From the NCBI RefSeq assembly GCF_963966145.1, contig NC_091047.1, forward strand, positions 5,890,001 through 5,954,000: 64,000 nt of DNA, written 5' to 3'. The DNA is from Tenebrio molitor (lineage: Eukaryota; Arthropoda; Insecta; Coleoptera; Tenebrionidae). The position numbers were made by a program, and so were the translations under genes. Positions 22,118 through 32,790 of this stretch are shown in pieces (position 1 is the stretch's first letter; every line of letters starts with the position of its first letter). The notes under the pieces are model-generated. The model was not told the DNA's origin. It was given only the letters and a program-made list of their open reading frames with translations, and searched no databases.

Positions 22118-23191
22118 CATTTTCTTCGGCCTTCCGTGTTTAAAGAAACAGGTACTTTCAGTGTGCCCTACTTTTTTGCAATACGTACAGGTGGGCACCT
22201 TCGATTCGGTTGGCTTCTCTGGCTTTTCCGCTTCTACGGGTTTTTTAGTTGTCTGCGGTACGCGACAGTCTTCGTGACGATGACCAACCCGACCACAATT
22301 AAAGCGCTTTCCGCGGAAAAAGGGGCCTGACCTACCCGGCCGTTGGGCTGTTGAACGCGCCGCGCTTTTTGTTCCCACCGTGTCAAAAGAACGCGAGCCA
22401 ACCACAGCTTGATGTTTGCGTCTGCGTCCATCAATTTCGGAGAGTAACTTCAGGAGTTCTCGCTCATCTCCTGGCTGTCGGATCCTGATGGAAGCTTGGG
22501 CTTCTCCATAGTCAAGGCCATATTCGATCATACTCAGTATAGTCGCCCACGGTAGCGCATCACAAAAACGATGAATGCAGCGAAGCTTCTGGTTTCCGTA
22601 GTCGCTGAGCGATTCACAGTCTTTACTTCTCAAAGTAGCCGCCGTAAAAGCACGGACACCTGGTGTTTCGCGATCTGGGAAAGCGACAATCAAGTCCTTA
22701 CAAAAATTTTCCCAACCTCGTCGTACAGGGCGCCAGTCGCAGTAATAGCGGTATCCTCTGCCCCTCAGCGCCTCTCCTGCTTTTGATATCATGACGACGT
22801 CGCTGGCGCCTAGCTCTCCTTTTAGTTTTGACGCATCTTCTAACCACTCTTCGATGGTAAAATTGCTTTTGTCGGGATCGAACTCCGATAGGCGAAATGA
22901 TGCCCATGTGGTAAGTGAAGATGGTGGCGTTAGTGTTGACGCCTGAGCAGTTAGAGTGCCATCGGCGGACGTACTGGGCGTTGGCCCTGCCGTATTGGAT
23001 TTTCGCAATAATGCAATTTGTTCCTGTTGATTTGCTATTAGCGTGAGGAGGGTTTCTTGCCAAGGTGCACTCTTCCTCTTAGGAGACGGAGGGCCTGGTT
23101 CCTCCCTATCCACTTCTACTTGTTGCGTCTGGTCCCCTTCTAGATTTCCAGTGGGAACTTCTGGATTACTCTTTCTCTTTGCTTTCGGCAT
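22115..23191 (-). CDS. gag: Gag polyprotein with CCHC zinc knuckles, 358 aa
   Basis: Starts at the Met at 23,191, about 50 nt downstream of the 5' LTR in the minus sense. The N terminus is basic (MPKAKRKSNPE) and the middle holds a retrotransposon capsid-like region (WLEDASKLKGELG, FCKDLIVAFP). The C terminus has two zinc-knuckle units: RFNCGRVGHRHEDC (about residues 296-309) and CTYCKKVGHTESTC (about 335-348). The first lacks its leading Cys, which is Arg (codon at 22,304-22,306). Gag should assemble particles and package the element RNA. It ends in UGA directly before the in-frame pol. Confidence 0.9.
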   Translation of the reverse strand: MPKAKRKSNPEVPTGNLEGDQTQQVEVDREEPGPPSPKRKSAPWQETLLTLIANQQEQIALLRKSNTAGPTPSTSADGTLTAQASTLTPPSSLTTWASFRLSEFDPDKSNFTIEEWLEDASKLKGELGASDVVMISKAGEALRGRGYRYYCDWRPVRRGWENFCKDLIVAFPDRETPGVRAFTAATLRSKDCESLSDYGNQKLRCIHRFCDALPWATILSMIEYGLDYGEAQASIRIRQPGDERELLKLLSEIDGRRRKHQAVVGSRSFDTVGTKSAARSTAQRPGRSGPFFRGKRFNCGRVGHRHEDCRVPQTTKKPVEAEKPEKPTESKVPTCTYCKKVGHTESTCFFKHGRPKKM

Positions 23192-23244
23192 GACGTCGGC
23201 TGAAAGCAGACTGATTTAGACGAAGGGCACAATCCCACTTCTGA

Positions 23245-23497
23245 TGTTAAAAAACTGTTAAACTTCCTTTGGAACTCGCTTTTATTAACTCTTTCTATTT
23301 TCGTATATTTTTAACAGAAACTGTCATTAATAATAATTTGTTTTGTTTTTTGTTGTCTCTATGCAAATCCTTTTTTGTTTTTGTATCGCGGTCTCTGATC
23401 GAAGCTCGCGCTGGGCCATCAGTTGTCCTCAGATGTTGAGACGGGGAAAGGGTCGGTCGATCCTCTGCGACGAGGCGAAGAGGTGCTGATGTTAACA
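23245..23497 (-). repeat. 5' LTR of the Ty3/Gypsy element
   Basis: 253 bp, followed on the right by the target duplication TACA at 23,498-23,501. Carries the promoter and RNA start for gag-pol, which are transcribed leftward. I did not identify the exact initiator. Confidence 0.95.
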
Positions 23498-23514
23498 TAC
23501 ATATAACTAAATAT

Positions 23515-23770
23515 ACAGGGTGACCCAGAATAGATCTGCAAAATTTTAACCACGAGCTACTGGCTTCATGTAGAACTCGGAAAAAATATTTAAAAAATCC
23601 TATGTCAAAAAATAAAATGGCATTTAATTTTTGAGGTACAATTTTTTTAAATTGCTTTTTGTAGTGGAGTGTCCGTGAATCGAAACAGTGACCGCGTGTA
23701 GCGTGTTTTTTACAGATATTTCTATAATGTTGCGTATCGACTGCATCAAGAAAACAGTTCATTTCAGAAC
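23515..23770. mobile_element. Probable DNA-transposon fragment with ACAGGGTG end
   Basis: Begins ACAGGGTGACCCAGAATAGA, the same type of terminus as at 415 and 39,032. The minus-strand frame here is open for about 85 codons but shows no recognisable motif. The retroelement may have inserted beside or into this older transposon. Only one end is seen. Confidence 0.35.
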
Positions 23771-24375
23771 TATTAAATTATGGAAGAATTACACATGTAC
23801 GCAGTAGGTACTCATTTTGTACAATATGTTGTTATTGTACTTATCTACTGTAGCCTGTATCTATGTTTCTACCACTGTTGAAAATATTGTGCGAAAATGT
23901 TGATGAATGATGACTCTCTGTGTTTGTCTTTCGCTAGGCAAAGTCTGCATGGGATGAGTTTCGTATTTACACATTGTAATCAAATTAAAATATACATTTT
24001 TGTGTTATTGCGTTTAATAAATCATTTGTGAATTGAATTATGTTGCGAAAGATTTTTCCACTAATTAGTGAAATGATTGAAATTTCAGCAATCCCGAAAA
24101 AAGTATGATTGCGTTATTTAAATTATTGTAAAACAAAACATTCTAGTTTCAGTTTAATCATGTTCATTTACACAATTACATCTGAGACTCTTTTTTCAAA
24201 TAATTTGTAGAAGGAGCTCGTCTACGTTCTACCTACACACTTACATTTTCCACTTACATATTTTCGTTTACTAAAAGAAGAAAGAGAATTTTTATTTTCG
24301 TTCACTCCAATTCATTTTATTTACTATTTATTGAGAACCACACTCCCACTTTTGCACGTTGATAAATTGATAGTT
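23771..24375. other. Intergenic, nothing recognised
   Basis: AT-rich sequence between transposon fragments; no exon, RNA or clear repeat seen. Confidence 0.5.
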
Positions 24376-24607
24376 AAAGTCCATTCACGTTGGATTTTCC
24401 TCTCAAGGTCAAATAATTAAATTTTTTGGCTCTGTAATTATGTTTTGTAAATAGTGACATGCAGGTAAACACCGTATAGGTTGGATTGAGCATTGCTAAA
24501 TCGCATTATGTTGGTTAGCTGCATGTCACTATTTACAAAACATAATTACAGAGCCACAAAATTAAATTATTTGACCTTGAGAGGAAAGTCCAACGTGAAT
24601 GGACTTT
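24376..24607. mobile_element. Foldback element with arms of about 95 bp
   Basis: The left arm starts AAAGTCCATTCACGTTGGAT and runs through GACATGCAG; the right arm is its inverse and ends with AACGTGAATGGACTTT at 24,607. The arms match over about 95 bp with a handful of differences, leaving about 40 nt between them. The whole unit can fold into one long hairpin. No coding capacity. A MITE or foldback element is the simplest reading. Confidence 0.8.
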
Positions 24608-24737
24608 ACATGCGATAAGTATATTTCCCCGCATGGTCTTATCTTATCATATGTTGTTGAAATTTCTAAATATCGATAGTCTTAAGCAAGATGTTTGAAA
24701 ACGATGGGTAAACATTTTTATTTTGCTTAAAATAATA

Positions 24738-24974
24738 GTATGGGGTTATCAAGAAGGACTGTTTAAGTTGGTTACACTGGATCGTATTTTAAATCGTATA
24801 ACAGGAGTAACTTCCGGTTGTTGGCGGCTTGTCGTTGCTAATGCTATACCTATATCAGATATTTGTCAAATAAACCAACAAAACATATCCGGTTGCAGTG
24901 TTATAAATAAACGAATTAAAAAATTTTCTTAATTGTACTGCCAACTTAAACAGTCCTTCTTGATCACCCGGTAT
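24738..24974. mobile_element. Short inverted-repeat element, about 237 bp
   Basis: Inverted ends: ATCAAGAAGGACTGTTTAAG plus TTGG on the left and CCAACTTAAACAGTCCTTCT on the right, about 38 bp in total, with terminal ACCGGGTG at the right end. No conserved protein inside. Confidence 0.7.
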
Positions 24975-25487
24975 ATTAAAAGACAAGTTTTATAAGAAAG
25001 TGTTTATTTCAATATTTCATGAGTCCAAGTTTATAAAACGAGTCGCTGAGCGCGAACGGAATAAACGTCTTATGAAACGAGTTTTTTATACGATCTTTTT
25101 CATTTTGCACCTTTTGAGTCGTTTTTAAATCAAAAGTAAGAATTTTTAAATTCTGGGGAATTTTATGATAGTTGGCAAGAAATAATAATTGAAACATTTG
25201 TCAACTTTGGGATAATTCGCGCGACATGCCTGACGCGGCCAGAATCCTCTAGACTAGACTTTAGAGAATTCTGACAGAGGATTGACATTTCAAATAGTAC
25301 CAACATAATAACCGTAAATTCGTAATAAATCGGTAATATCGCTATTATAGAATTTATAGAACTGCGTTCAGTTGTTGCGATACTGTTTTTGGCATCGTAA
25401 CAGCTCTGTTACAAACGCAAAATATAAGAAAAACATATTTATTTCCACCTTCTAAGTAAATGATACTTTATAGGTATTTGTGGTAAC

Positions 25488-25738
25488 TAAAGTTTGTCTA
25501 AACATAAGTGAATTTTATGGTTTTAACATCTAAAGTACTTTATGAGGGATTTTAGGGTTGTTCACGACAAATCCATCACAACAGAATATTTAGCTACCCT
25601 GTCGTAAATTTTGCAACGCGTGCCTGTCTTTGTTAAACGAAAAGCTGCAGATTTGGTTATTGCCACTTTTACAACATCCCTCATAAAGTACTTTAGGTGT
25701 TAAAACCGTAAAATTCACTTATGTTTAGACAAACTTTA
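25488..25738. mobile_element. MITE with inverted arms of about 62 bp, 251 bp
   Basis: The left arm begins TAAAGTTTGTCTAAACATAA and ends near AGTACTTTATGAGGGAT. The right arm is the inverse, ending TTATGTTTAGACAAACTTTA. About 120 nt of unrelated sequence separates them. It has no coding potential. Confidence 0.8.
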
Positions 25739-26270
25739 AGTAAATGGGTAATTACAGGCAGAGCCCTGTAATATTTAACAGGCACGTAGAAGAGACCTGT
25801 AAAGACTTTACAAGGCTCATGAAAAAATAATATAATCAAAACTAATTGAATGATTTTTTAAAAAAGTTTATTACAAACACAAACAAATTTAACTATCAAT
25901 TGTTGCAATTGCATTCGTTAATAATGCATTTTGATCCGTTTCGCAAGTCATTTTCATATCGCTCCTGGGATCGAATCGAGAGCCCCACTTGCAGCGTTGG
26001 TAATTCCGTCGTTATTTTCTTGCATTTCAAGAAAATCGCCTTTAAAGTCATCATCGGGCATTAAAGCCATTCTTTCTTTTCTTTCTTTTTGCAACAAATT
26101 TCACAAAACTTCTGACAGTATTTTTGTTGTTTATCTCAACACCATGACGACGTAGGTATAATTGCCCCACCGCCTTTCATTACAAAATTTTTATAAACAT
26201 AAATAACAATTAAAAAACGAAATTTTAAGGCTGAAGGTGAAAATAAAAGTTTGTATGCAACTCGCTTAGG

Positions 26271-26360
26271 AATTAATCTTTACTGGGCTTACTGGCTTAT
26301 GGAGACTCGTTCCTTACGTCACTCGTCCAACAAGTGCCAGCGCGCCCGTAAAGATTAATT
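26271..26360. repeat. Hairpin of the ACTCGT type, copy 4
   Basis: AATTAATCTTTAC at 26,271 and GTAAAGATTAATT ending at 26,360 are inverted; GACTCGTT and CACTCGTC lie between. The unit is preceded by TTGTATGCAACTCGC and followed by CATAAATAGGTAACTATT, the same framing as copy 1. Confidence 0.55.
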
Positions 26361-26599
26361 TACTAAGCTCGTCACATAAATAGGTAACTATTATGACAGG
26401 TTTATCATCTTATTCCAAAGTTTTTTTCAAAGTTATATAGGTAATCCGTTAGAATTAGACTATACATATACCAATTTACTTTAGCAAAACAAAACGATTT
26501 ACTTCCATTGAAGTTAGATTTAAAATTTGTCGTTAGTTTAAAATTGTACATAAGCACTTGTATCTTGTATCTTTTAGATCAATCGAATTCCAACAACTT

Positions 26600-28718
26600 A
26601 TGCTTGATTATCTCGGAGATCGAGACTATGACAGTTTCGGTCCTGAGGAAAAGGAACACGATCTACTGAAAAAGAAAATTGGTTATGGCTTATTCGGCCC
26701 ACCACAAGACATCAAAGGATATAACAAAGAACAAAACGAAACCATTGATCTTCTGTATAATATCATAATAAGTGAAAACGGTATGGCAAATTACGTGGAG
26801 ATGTACCACCACATGTTATTGTCTTAATCTACAGATCAGATAAGCAAATGGGAGAACCGAGTGGTCATTTCCATTGTCTACAATTGTACCGAACCTCTAG
26901 ATGATGAGAAGAAAAAACGTTCCAATCAGAATAAAGATTATAATCCCAAGTACGACGTGACTCCAGTGCCCATCTTTATACTGAGAAAATGTAAAGGAAA
27001 TCGCTCTTCATGTCGCATTTTCATTGACCACGAGGGACGGGTTTACACCACTTGGAACAAATATCTAACCGAGAATAAACTTCCTGAGTGCAAGATGATT
27101 CTGCCTGTACTCGGCCAATACATGGCTGACAAAGAGGGTCGAGTTTTGTTGGAGAGACACGAGTCGCCAGTCTGCGACGTGGGATCAAAAGTTCTCAAAG
27201 GATTTGACATAGGTAGTGCCATAGTGGGTCTAGGATCGGGAGGTGTGTTTATAGCTGCCTCAATTCCTGCTGTGGTTGTGGCGCCTGTTGCCTTAATCGC
27301 TGCCGGAATTGCTGCAGCCGGTGTCGGAGCATACTCCATCGGTCGCAGCAGTTCCACCATACACGACAGGAGAATACACAAACAAGTAAACACAAATGCA
27401 TTGGTGGTTTCACCGTAAACAATATCTTTTGCAGAGTTTGAGTTTCGCAAATTCGGAGAGTCGCAATGCCTACCTGAGCATCGTCGCGAGCTCTTTGGGC
27501 TTCGTAGGAGCAGGTGCAAATATAGCAGTTTCTCAGCTTGCAGCTCGAAGCTTCAACATCGCGCGCGTATGTTTGGCAAGAATTTGAGCATCATTTGAAC
27601 TGCATGTTGTGCTGTTGCAGGGTGCCAAAATGGCTGTTGATACGATCAACGTTGCAAACTTGGGGGCTAGTGGATTTAACGTAGTCAATGCCGGTTTTGA
27701 CGTGCTGGACCAGTGGGTCAACGAAAACCGCCTCCCTTCGCCTCTAGATGTTCTGCAACTTGGTTCTTCGATACTGTTTTTGGGACACGCAGTGGTCAGT
27801 TTTAAAACAACTGGTACAATCATTTCGAACTTGGAAGAAAGTGTTTTGGGCAAGATTCAGAAGTCGTTACGTAACAGTCACAAGCACATATTCAACAGAT
27901 TTCCTAACGAACCGTACGACCAAAATGACAGTCCCAATAGAAAGATCGTGGTGAAAACACTGAGAAATATCAGTGTCGAAGAAAAAAACGGAGTATTTAC
28001 CATAAATGACCAAGTTGTTCGTCTTGACGAAATGAAAAGTATTGAAAAGGAAAAAATTACGTATCTCACCCCGAAGTCAGCTGATAACTCCCAAAACCAT
28101 ATTACTGATATCGTCAGTGTAGTGGAAGATTCTTTTAAAGGAACTGATCTTGTGGAAATTAAAAAATTCTCTTTGGGATTGTTGTACGTTTTCGGTTCGA
28201 CGAGCAGGGCCATAAGAAACAAAATAATTAAAGCAACCGCTGCACTCTCTGCCAAAATCATGGAAAACCCGATAAACGAGAAATTTTGTGAAATGTTTCC
28301 TGAAGTGCACACCAAATATTACAATTTGTTCATAGTGGTAATGACACACTTTCAACAACTGATCGATTCAGTTGAAAAAGAGTACTCAACCCGGCAGAAA
28401 AATAAAAATACTGATTCTGCTGATAAGAACTCGTATTTTACCAGATTAAATCCGGATCGTTCTAAAAGAGCAATTGAAATTTTTAACAAAGTAACCAAAA
28501 CGTATTTCACAGGAATTAATCTTACAAGTGTTGGTTTGCAGAACCTTCTGGAGTGCTTTTGTAATTGGGTTTTAGATATACATAACAGTTATCAAAGTGA
28601 GAAAACAGAAAAACAAAAGAGAAAGCAGGATACTAGAAAACAGGATACTAAAAACCAAAGACAAAAACAGAAATGTAACAAATGTGGTGGTTACTATTAT
28701 AACAAAAAGACAAAGTAA
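26600..28718 (+). CDS. DUF4781-like protein, paralogue of the gene at 13.2-16.8 kb, without visible UAS part
   Basis: Exons: 26,578 (or ATG at 26,600)-26,780; 26,835-27,385; 27,435-27,566; 27,621-28,718; 653 residues from the ATG. It matches the other gene exon for exon, with intron phases 1, 0, 0, through LGDRDYDSFG, RVYTTWNKYLTENKLPEC, a Gly/Ala-rich hydrophobic stretch (VALIAAGIAAAGVGAYSIGR), SLGFVGAGANIAVSQL and LPSPLDVLQLGSSILFLGH. The C terminus is very Lys/Gln-rich and ends with KCNKCGGYYY, a CxxC like LRCKIC in the paralogue. An acceptor at 26,577 suggests a further upstream exon, joined in phase 2; none was found, so the ATG at 26,600 may be the start. It is convergent with SDHAF3. 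Function is unknown. Confidence 0.65.
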
Positions 28719-28905
28719 ACAACGTACCATTGGAATTATAAAAAAACAACCAGCAAACTCTTCTACTAGTTTAATTGTCCTATATTGTTGTTGTTACTCA
28801 TAGGTGTTAAGGTAAAATTCATTGAACTTTTGCATATTTTTAAGTCAATTTTTAATTCAACTTATTTAATGACATGTGATACTATATTTTGCCCAGCCAG
28901 TCCCC

Positions 28906-29300
28906 TCATCTTTTGGTCTTTTTCTGACCTTTGGCAGCCTCCATCAATTCATACAACTGATAAACCTGTTCATCTCTAAATTTATTTAAATCTGATTCAT
29001 TCAAAGAAGCTCCTATGCTACTTCCTGTTTGAGGTCCTCTAAGTCCCAATTGTTGAGCAAGTGCTATTGCATAATCCTGAAATATTACTCACAAATAATT
29101 AAACATTGCTTCAATACAAACCATACAGTCCATTCTTTGATAAAAACTTCTGCTTCTCCAGCGTTAGATTTTTTATGTCTTTTAAATTCATCTCTGACGT
29201 AGTTTGTTCCAAGTTCGTGCAATTCCTTTGGGAGACCACGGTGCAGCCTCAAGATGGTCTTGTACAAGATTCTCACTCTCTGTACATTCGAAAATGACAT
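28906..29300 (-). CDS. SDHAF3: Succinate dehydrogenase assembly factor 3 (LYR family), 114 aa
   Basis: Exons on the minus strand are 29,127-29,300 and 28,906-29,076, with a 50-nt phase-0 intron. The N terminus VQRVRILYKTILRLHRGLP carries the LYR-type motif (here ILYK) of mitochondrial assembly factors. Then come GTNYVRDEFKRHK and the C-terminal FRDEQVYQLYELMEAAK, both typical of SDHAF3 (yeast ACN9/Sdh7). The protein acts in the mitochondrial matrix, protecting the iron-sulfur subunit SDHB during complex II assembly. Its length is close to the human protein. It is head-to-head with the Atf-2 gene, with 312 bp between start codons. Confidence 0.92.
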
Positions 29301-29612
29301 TATGCAGAGTGGTTGGAAACTGGCTTACATAATAACGCCTCCGCAATAAATTTCAGTTAAGCATATTTTTTAGAGGCCTCACAAAAACCAAAGACAATAA
29401 TTGGGATAACGTAACATATTTTATTCATATTTTATAATCAACGACATAACCTAAAATATAAATGACATTTGTTGCTTTGGTGTAAATATAACCTAAAATT
29501 TTTAAAATGTTTGTTAGTCATAATCTTCACCGATAAACAGAAATGATTCAGTTTGTTGCGATAATTGAACCACAAAATTTTATATCGCATTGATAATAAT
29601 TGAGTGTCAGCA
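29301..29612. promoter_or_regulatory. Shared promoter region of SDHAF3 and Atf-2
   Basis: 312 bp between two divergent start codons. AT-rich, with no obvious TATA pair assigned. A bidirectional promoter is inferred from the arrangement alone. Confidence 0.5.
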
Positions 29613-30865
29613 ATGGACGAGAATCAAAAGCCATTTGCTTGCACCATAGAAGGGTGCGAAATGACTTTTACCAATGAAGACCACTTGAATTGGCACCACA
29701 AAAAACACGATATGGTTTTAAATTTAGGTTTAGCTAAAAATGTCGAAGTTGGTGGGTATTTAATATTGATCAAACATTTGCACAACTATGACTTATTGCA
29801 GCTGATCAAACCCCTACCCCCACGAGATTTATAAGAAATTGTGAAGAAGTGGGTCTGTTCCAAGACTTACAAAATGTCAATCCATTTGATGAGACATTTA
29901 AAAAAGCCATGGAGTCTGCAAAAACGGGGACATTACATGTTCCTGAAATTACATCGAATGATGACACTCTGCACACTCCCCATATATTCCCTCATGTTGA
30001 GAGTACAAATGTTAAATATGTAGACGCCAGAAGCGACAATCAATCAACTCAATCAAATGACTTTTGTATGGACAGCGTCCCATCAATTCAAGACAGTGGT
30101 GAACCTGGTGAAAATTATGATCTAACTATAGTCACAGATGAACAAGTTAAAGACAACTGTAAAAATAAACATGTCGATCTCAAGAGTAGATTAAAAGAGA
30201 CCATAAAGAATAAGGGGAAAACTCCAGTAGTAATAACGCCTGTGCCATTAGAGAAATTGAAATTGAGCGCGAATGAAGCCCCAAAAAGGGGCAAAGCTGT
30301 GGAAAATGAGGATGATGGTATTAGTAAAAAGCAAAAAGTAGATAAGAATGTCAGTGATGATAAGGCAAAGATCAGGGAGATGAATAGAGCAGCGCAACTA
30401 AGATGTCGAAAGCGGAAGCAAATTAAATGGAAAAAAATGGAAGAGGAGCTGAAACTGTTGAAGAACGAGAACACCAAACTGATTCAAGAGAATCAAAACT
30501 TCAAACACAAATTTTACGCGCTGAAGGAGCTGCTGGTGCAGCACAAAAGCGTCGGCGCCGCCGAAAATTCGCCCTTATGTAGGTTTGCCCGTCTAAAATA
30601 AACGTAAAATTACAAAGTTTCATATTTTTCAGTAGTTCAGATTGAAGAAATCCTCAATGCCTCGGTGCCGATTGTCAAGAAGGCGTCGGGAAATTTGTTA
30701 CCAACTGGCAGGCACAAAGCCATTAAAAACAAAATCCCTATAACACCACCCATAGTTCCGGTTCCCATGATGCAAAACGCAGGACAGACAGTTCAAAAAC
30801 CCGTCCTGATACAAGTTATGGGATCTGTGGCTCAATTGGCAGTGTCGGTGCTGCCAAACAAATAA
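29613..30865 (+). CDS. Atf-2: Atf-2 type transcription factor (C2H2 finger plus bZIP), 382 aa
   Basis: Exons 29,613-29,751; 29,802-30,578; 30,633-30,865. The N terminus has one C2H2 zinc finger (CTIEGCEMTFTNEDHLNWHH, C-x4-C-x12-H), as in the transactivation domain of ATF2, ATF7 and CREB5. A long, Ser/Asp-rich linker follows. The basic region NRAAQLRCRKRKQIKWKKME and a leucine zipper (LKLLKNENTKLIQENQNF) lie at about residues 240-300. The end is Pro/Val-rich. The combination of N-terminal finger and bZIP is specific to the ATF2 group, which binds CRE sites and is activated by stress kinases (p38, JNK). I did not find a clear TPTP-type phosphorylation site in the usual place, though TPTPT occurs soon after the finger. 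The Met at 29,613 is the first usable start. Confidence 0.9.
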
Positions 30866-32790
30866 TTTTCAGGGTTTTTTTATGTGTTCAAACAGTATTC
30901 ACGTCGTTTAGGTTGTGTGTTTTCTGAATTAAGTGCACTTGTTCAATTTTGAATTGAAATTATCGGGGGAAGGGCATTCAGGAGCGTCTCTCAGACATTC
31001 ATAGTCAATTTGCGACGATGCTTGTTTTAAAGCGTTATTGACTCTTGTGATACATCACATATTGTTTGACTGTGGCTTTAATTGTGTTGTTGTTGTTAAA
31101 TAGCTTGTTTTATTTTATATCGCCAATTTTTTAAATAATACAATGAAAAGAGTTTTTGTCGTTTGGAATCCCTAGATGGTGGTGTTGCGTCAAAGACCAA
31201 AAAAAGATTCACTTTCACAATTTAAAACATGGTGACAACATGTGACAACATGTGGTGGTAAAACATTGCAAGCAAATTGGTGTTCAGACCAAGCAGAAAA
31301 AAAGTAAAAAAAAAAACACTCGAAGAAACGAAAACTTACGTAGATCTGTTTGAATGTCCAAGATCTACCAACGCCGCAATTTACATTGATAATTTTGATA
31401 TGGAGGAAATAAAAAGTTAGGTATATTATATTTTTACATTTTTTTCACACACTAATGAGACTTTTTTTAAAGACATTTCTTTCTTTTCGCAACATTATGT
31501 TAAATTTCTGTGAGCGCTATGCGTCAACTTACTCAAAATGCCAAAATTTAACTGTTTCAGGTGTGCCAACTTATACCGCATTCATTTTCTAAAGTCATTT
31601 ATTACACAAGATTATAGGAACATTTATTTTTTAACCAACATAAACGAGGCGTACATGGACAAATTCCCCTTATTCTCAAATTAAACTTATCTAAAGTATA
31701 CACATCTTTATGGCAGGATGATTTCTACTATATACGTTGTCTTACAATCGATAAACGAATCAAGTAGACGAAAAAGGAATCTTCTTACAGGTGTAATGTT
31801 AGCACTACTACTTCCACTCATCCTAACCTAACCATCACTCACATTTAAAAATTCTGTGATTCGTTGGGCATTAAAACGAAAGTAAACAACGAAAAGAACA
31901 ATTCTATTCTGATATAGGCAACCAACAGTACAAGTACATGTTCACAGTTAACTAGCCTATAATAGATAACACTTGTATGTAGTCAATAATAATCCTAAGT
32001 AATAATTATTATTAAACATATGAGTTTATTATTAGAAACATGAAGGTTTCGTCATCATTTACAATTTTTAACAAGATTAAAAAGAAGAAATTTTGCGTTA
32101 TTAATGTCACTGTAATCAACAAATTAATACACAAATAAATGATCCAGATGAAAGTGGCTATTTTTTAATATGTTACCCTACGATTTAGGGAATATTTGTA
32201 CAAATTGTCAAATTTGTAATGCAATGAATGTTATTTAATTCATCAAATAAATGAAATTGTTTTGAAAATGACGTTTTTTTTTTGGTGGCAGAATGTCGGC
32301 GGCAAAGTGGGCGCATTTTTGAAATAAAAAAATGGAATTAATTAAGCCAGAAATTGAACGAGGGCCGAGCCCGGTCGAGCCCTCGGCTCGTGCATTCCCG
32401 CCTCCCTCCACCAATCCGCGTCCGCTTTTGCTTTCTACCGTCCAAAGATAATTTCAGCTTCAGCATCAAAGCAGCCAGTTAAAAATTAAAGCCGGCGGTT
32501 AGAGTGAGGCTGTCGCCGTTCCGCAGCTCGACATCCTCTAGGGGGCGCGTTCGAACACGAGACATGTACCACGACAATATGTTAAAAGAAATACAAATCC
32601 GCAACAAGCATTGACTCGCCAACCCCGCGTCTTCGACGACTTTTCATGTTTCCAGTGGGGTGAACCATGGACAGGTGAAAACAAAACGCGTGTGTGTAGA
32701 CTGATTCTTAGGTTATCTCTTCGCTTTAATCTCCACATCTCTCTGTGATATTTGATCGAGTCTCGTTTTATTTTGGATATTTATTCAGCA
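30866..32790. other. Atf-2 3' region and promoter of the ZP-domain gene
   Basis: AT-rich spacer to about 32,270 with no gene recognised. 32,340-32,600 is distinctly GC-richer (CCGAGCCCGGTCGAGCCCTC) and holds an inverted CGAG/CTCG pattern. This probably represents the promoter and 5' untranslated exon of the ZP gene that begins at 32,791. Confidence 0.5.

Larger units (their letters stand above)
18238..23497 (-). mobile_element. Complete Ty3/Gypsy LTR retrotransposon, 5,260 bp
   Basis: Two nearly identical LTRs (18,238-18,491 and 23,245-23,497) begin TGTTAA and end TTAACA. The 4-bp target duplication TACA lies at 18,234-18,237 and 23,498-23,501. Gag and pol read on the minus strand, so the right LTR is the 5' LTR. 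The domain order protease, reverse transcriptase, RNase H, integrase defines Ty3/Gypsy. There is no envelope gene. LTRs differ only in a T run (7 against 6), and both reading frames are free of internal stops apart from the single gag-end UGA. The insertion is therefore probably recent. A clear primer-binding site or polypurine tract could not be assigned. Confidence 0.95.

Noticed and set aside
23221..23244. Primer-binding site of the Gypsy element
   Set aside because: The minus-sense sequence after the 5' LTR (TCAGAAGTGGGATTG) does not start with the usual TGG, and I could not match it to a specific tRNA with confidence.
14152..26780. Direct splicing of the UAS exon into the second DUF4781-like gene
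   Set aside because: The UAS exon ends in phase 0, but the acceptor at 26,577 needs an incoming phase of 2, so the frame would break unless another acceptor is used.
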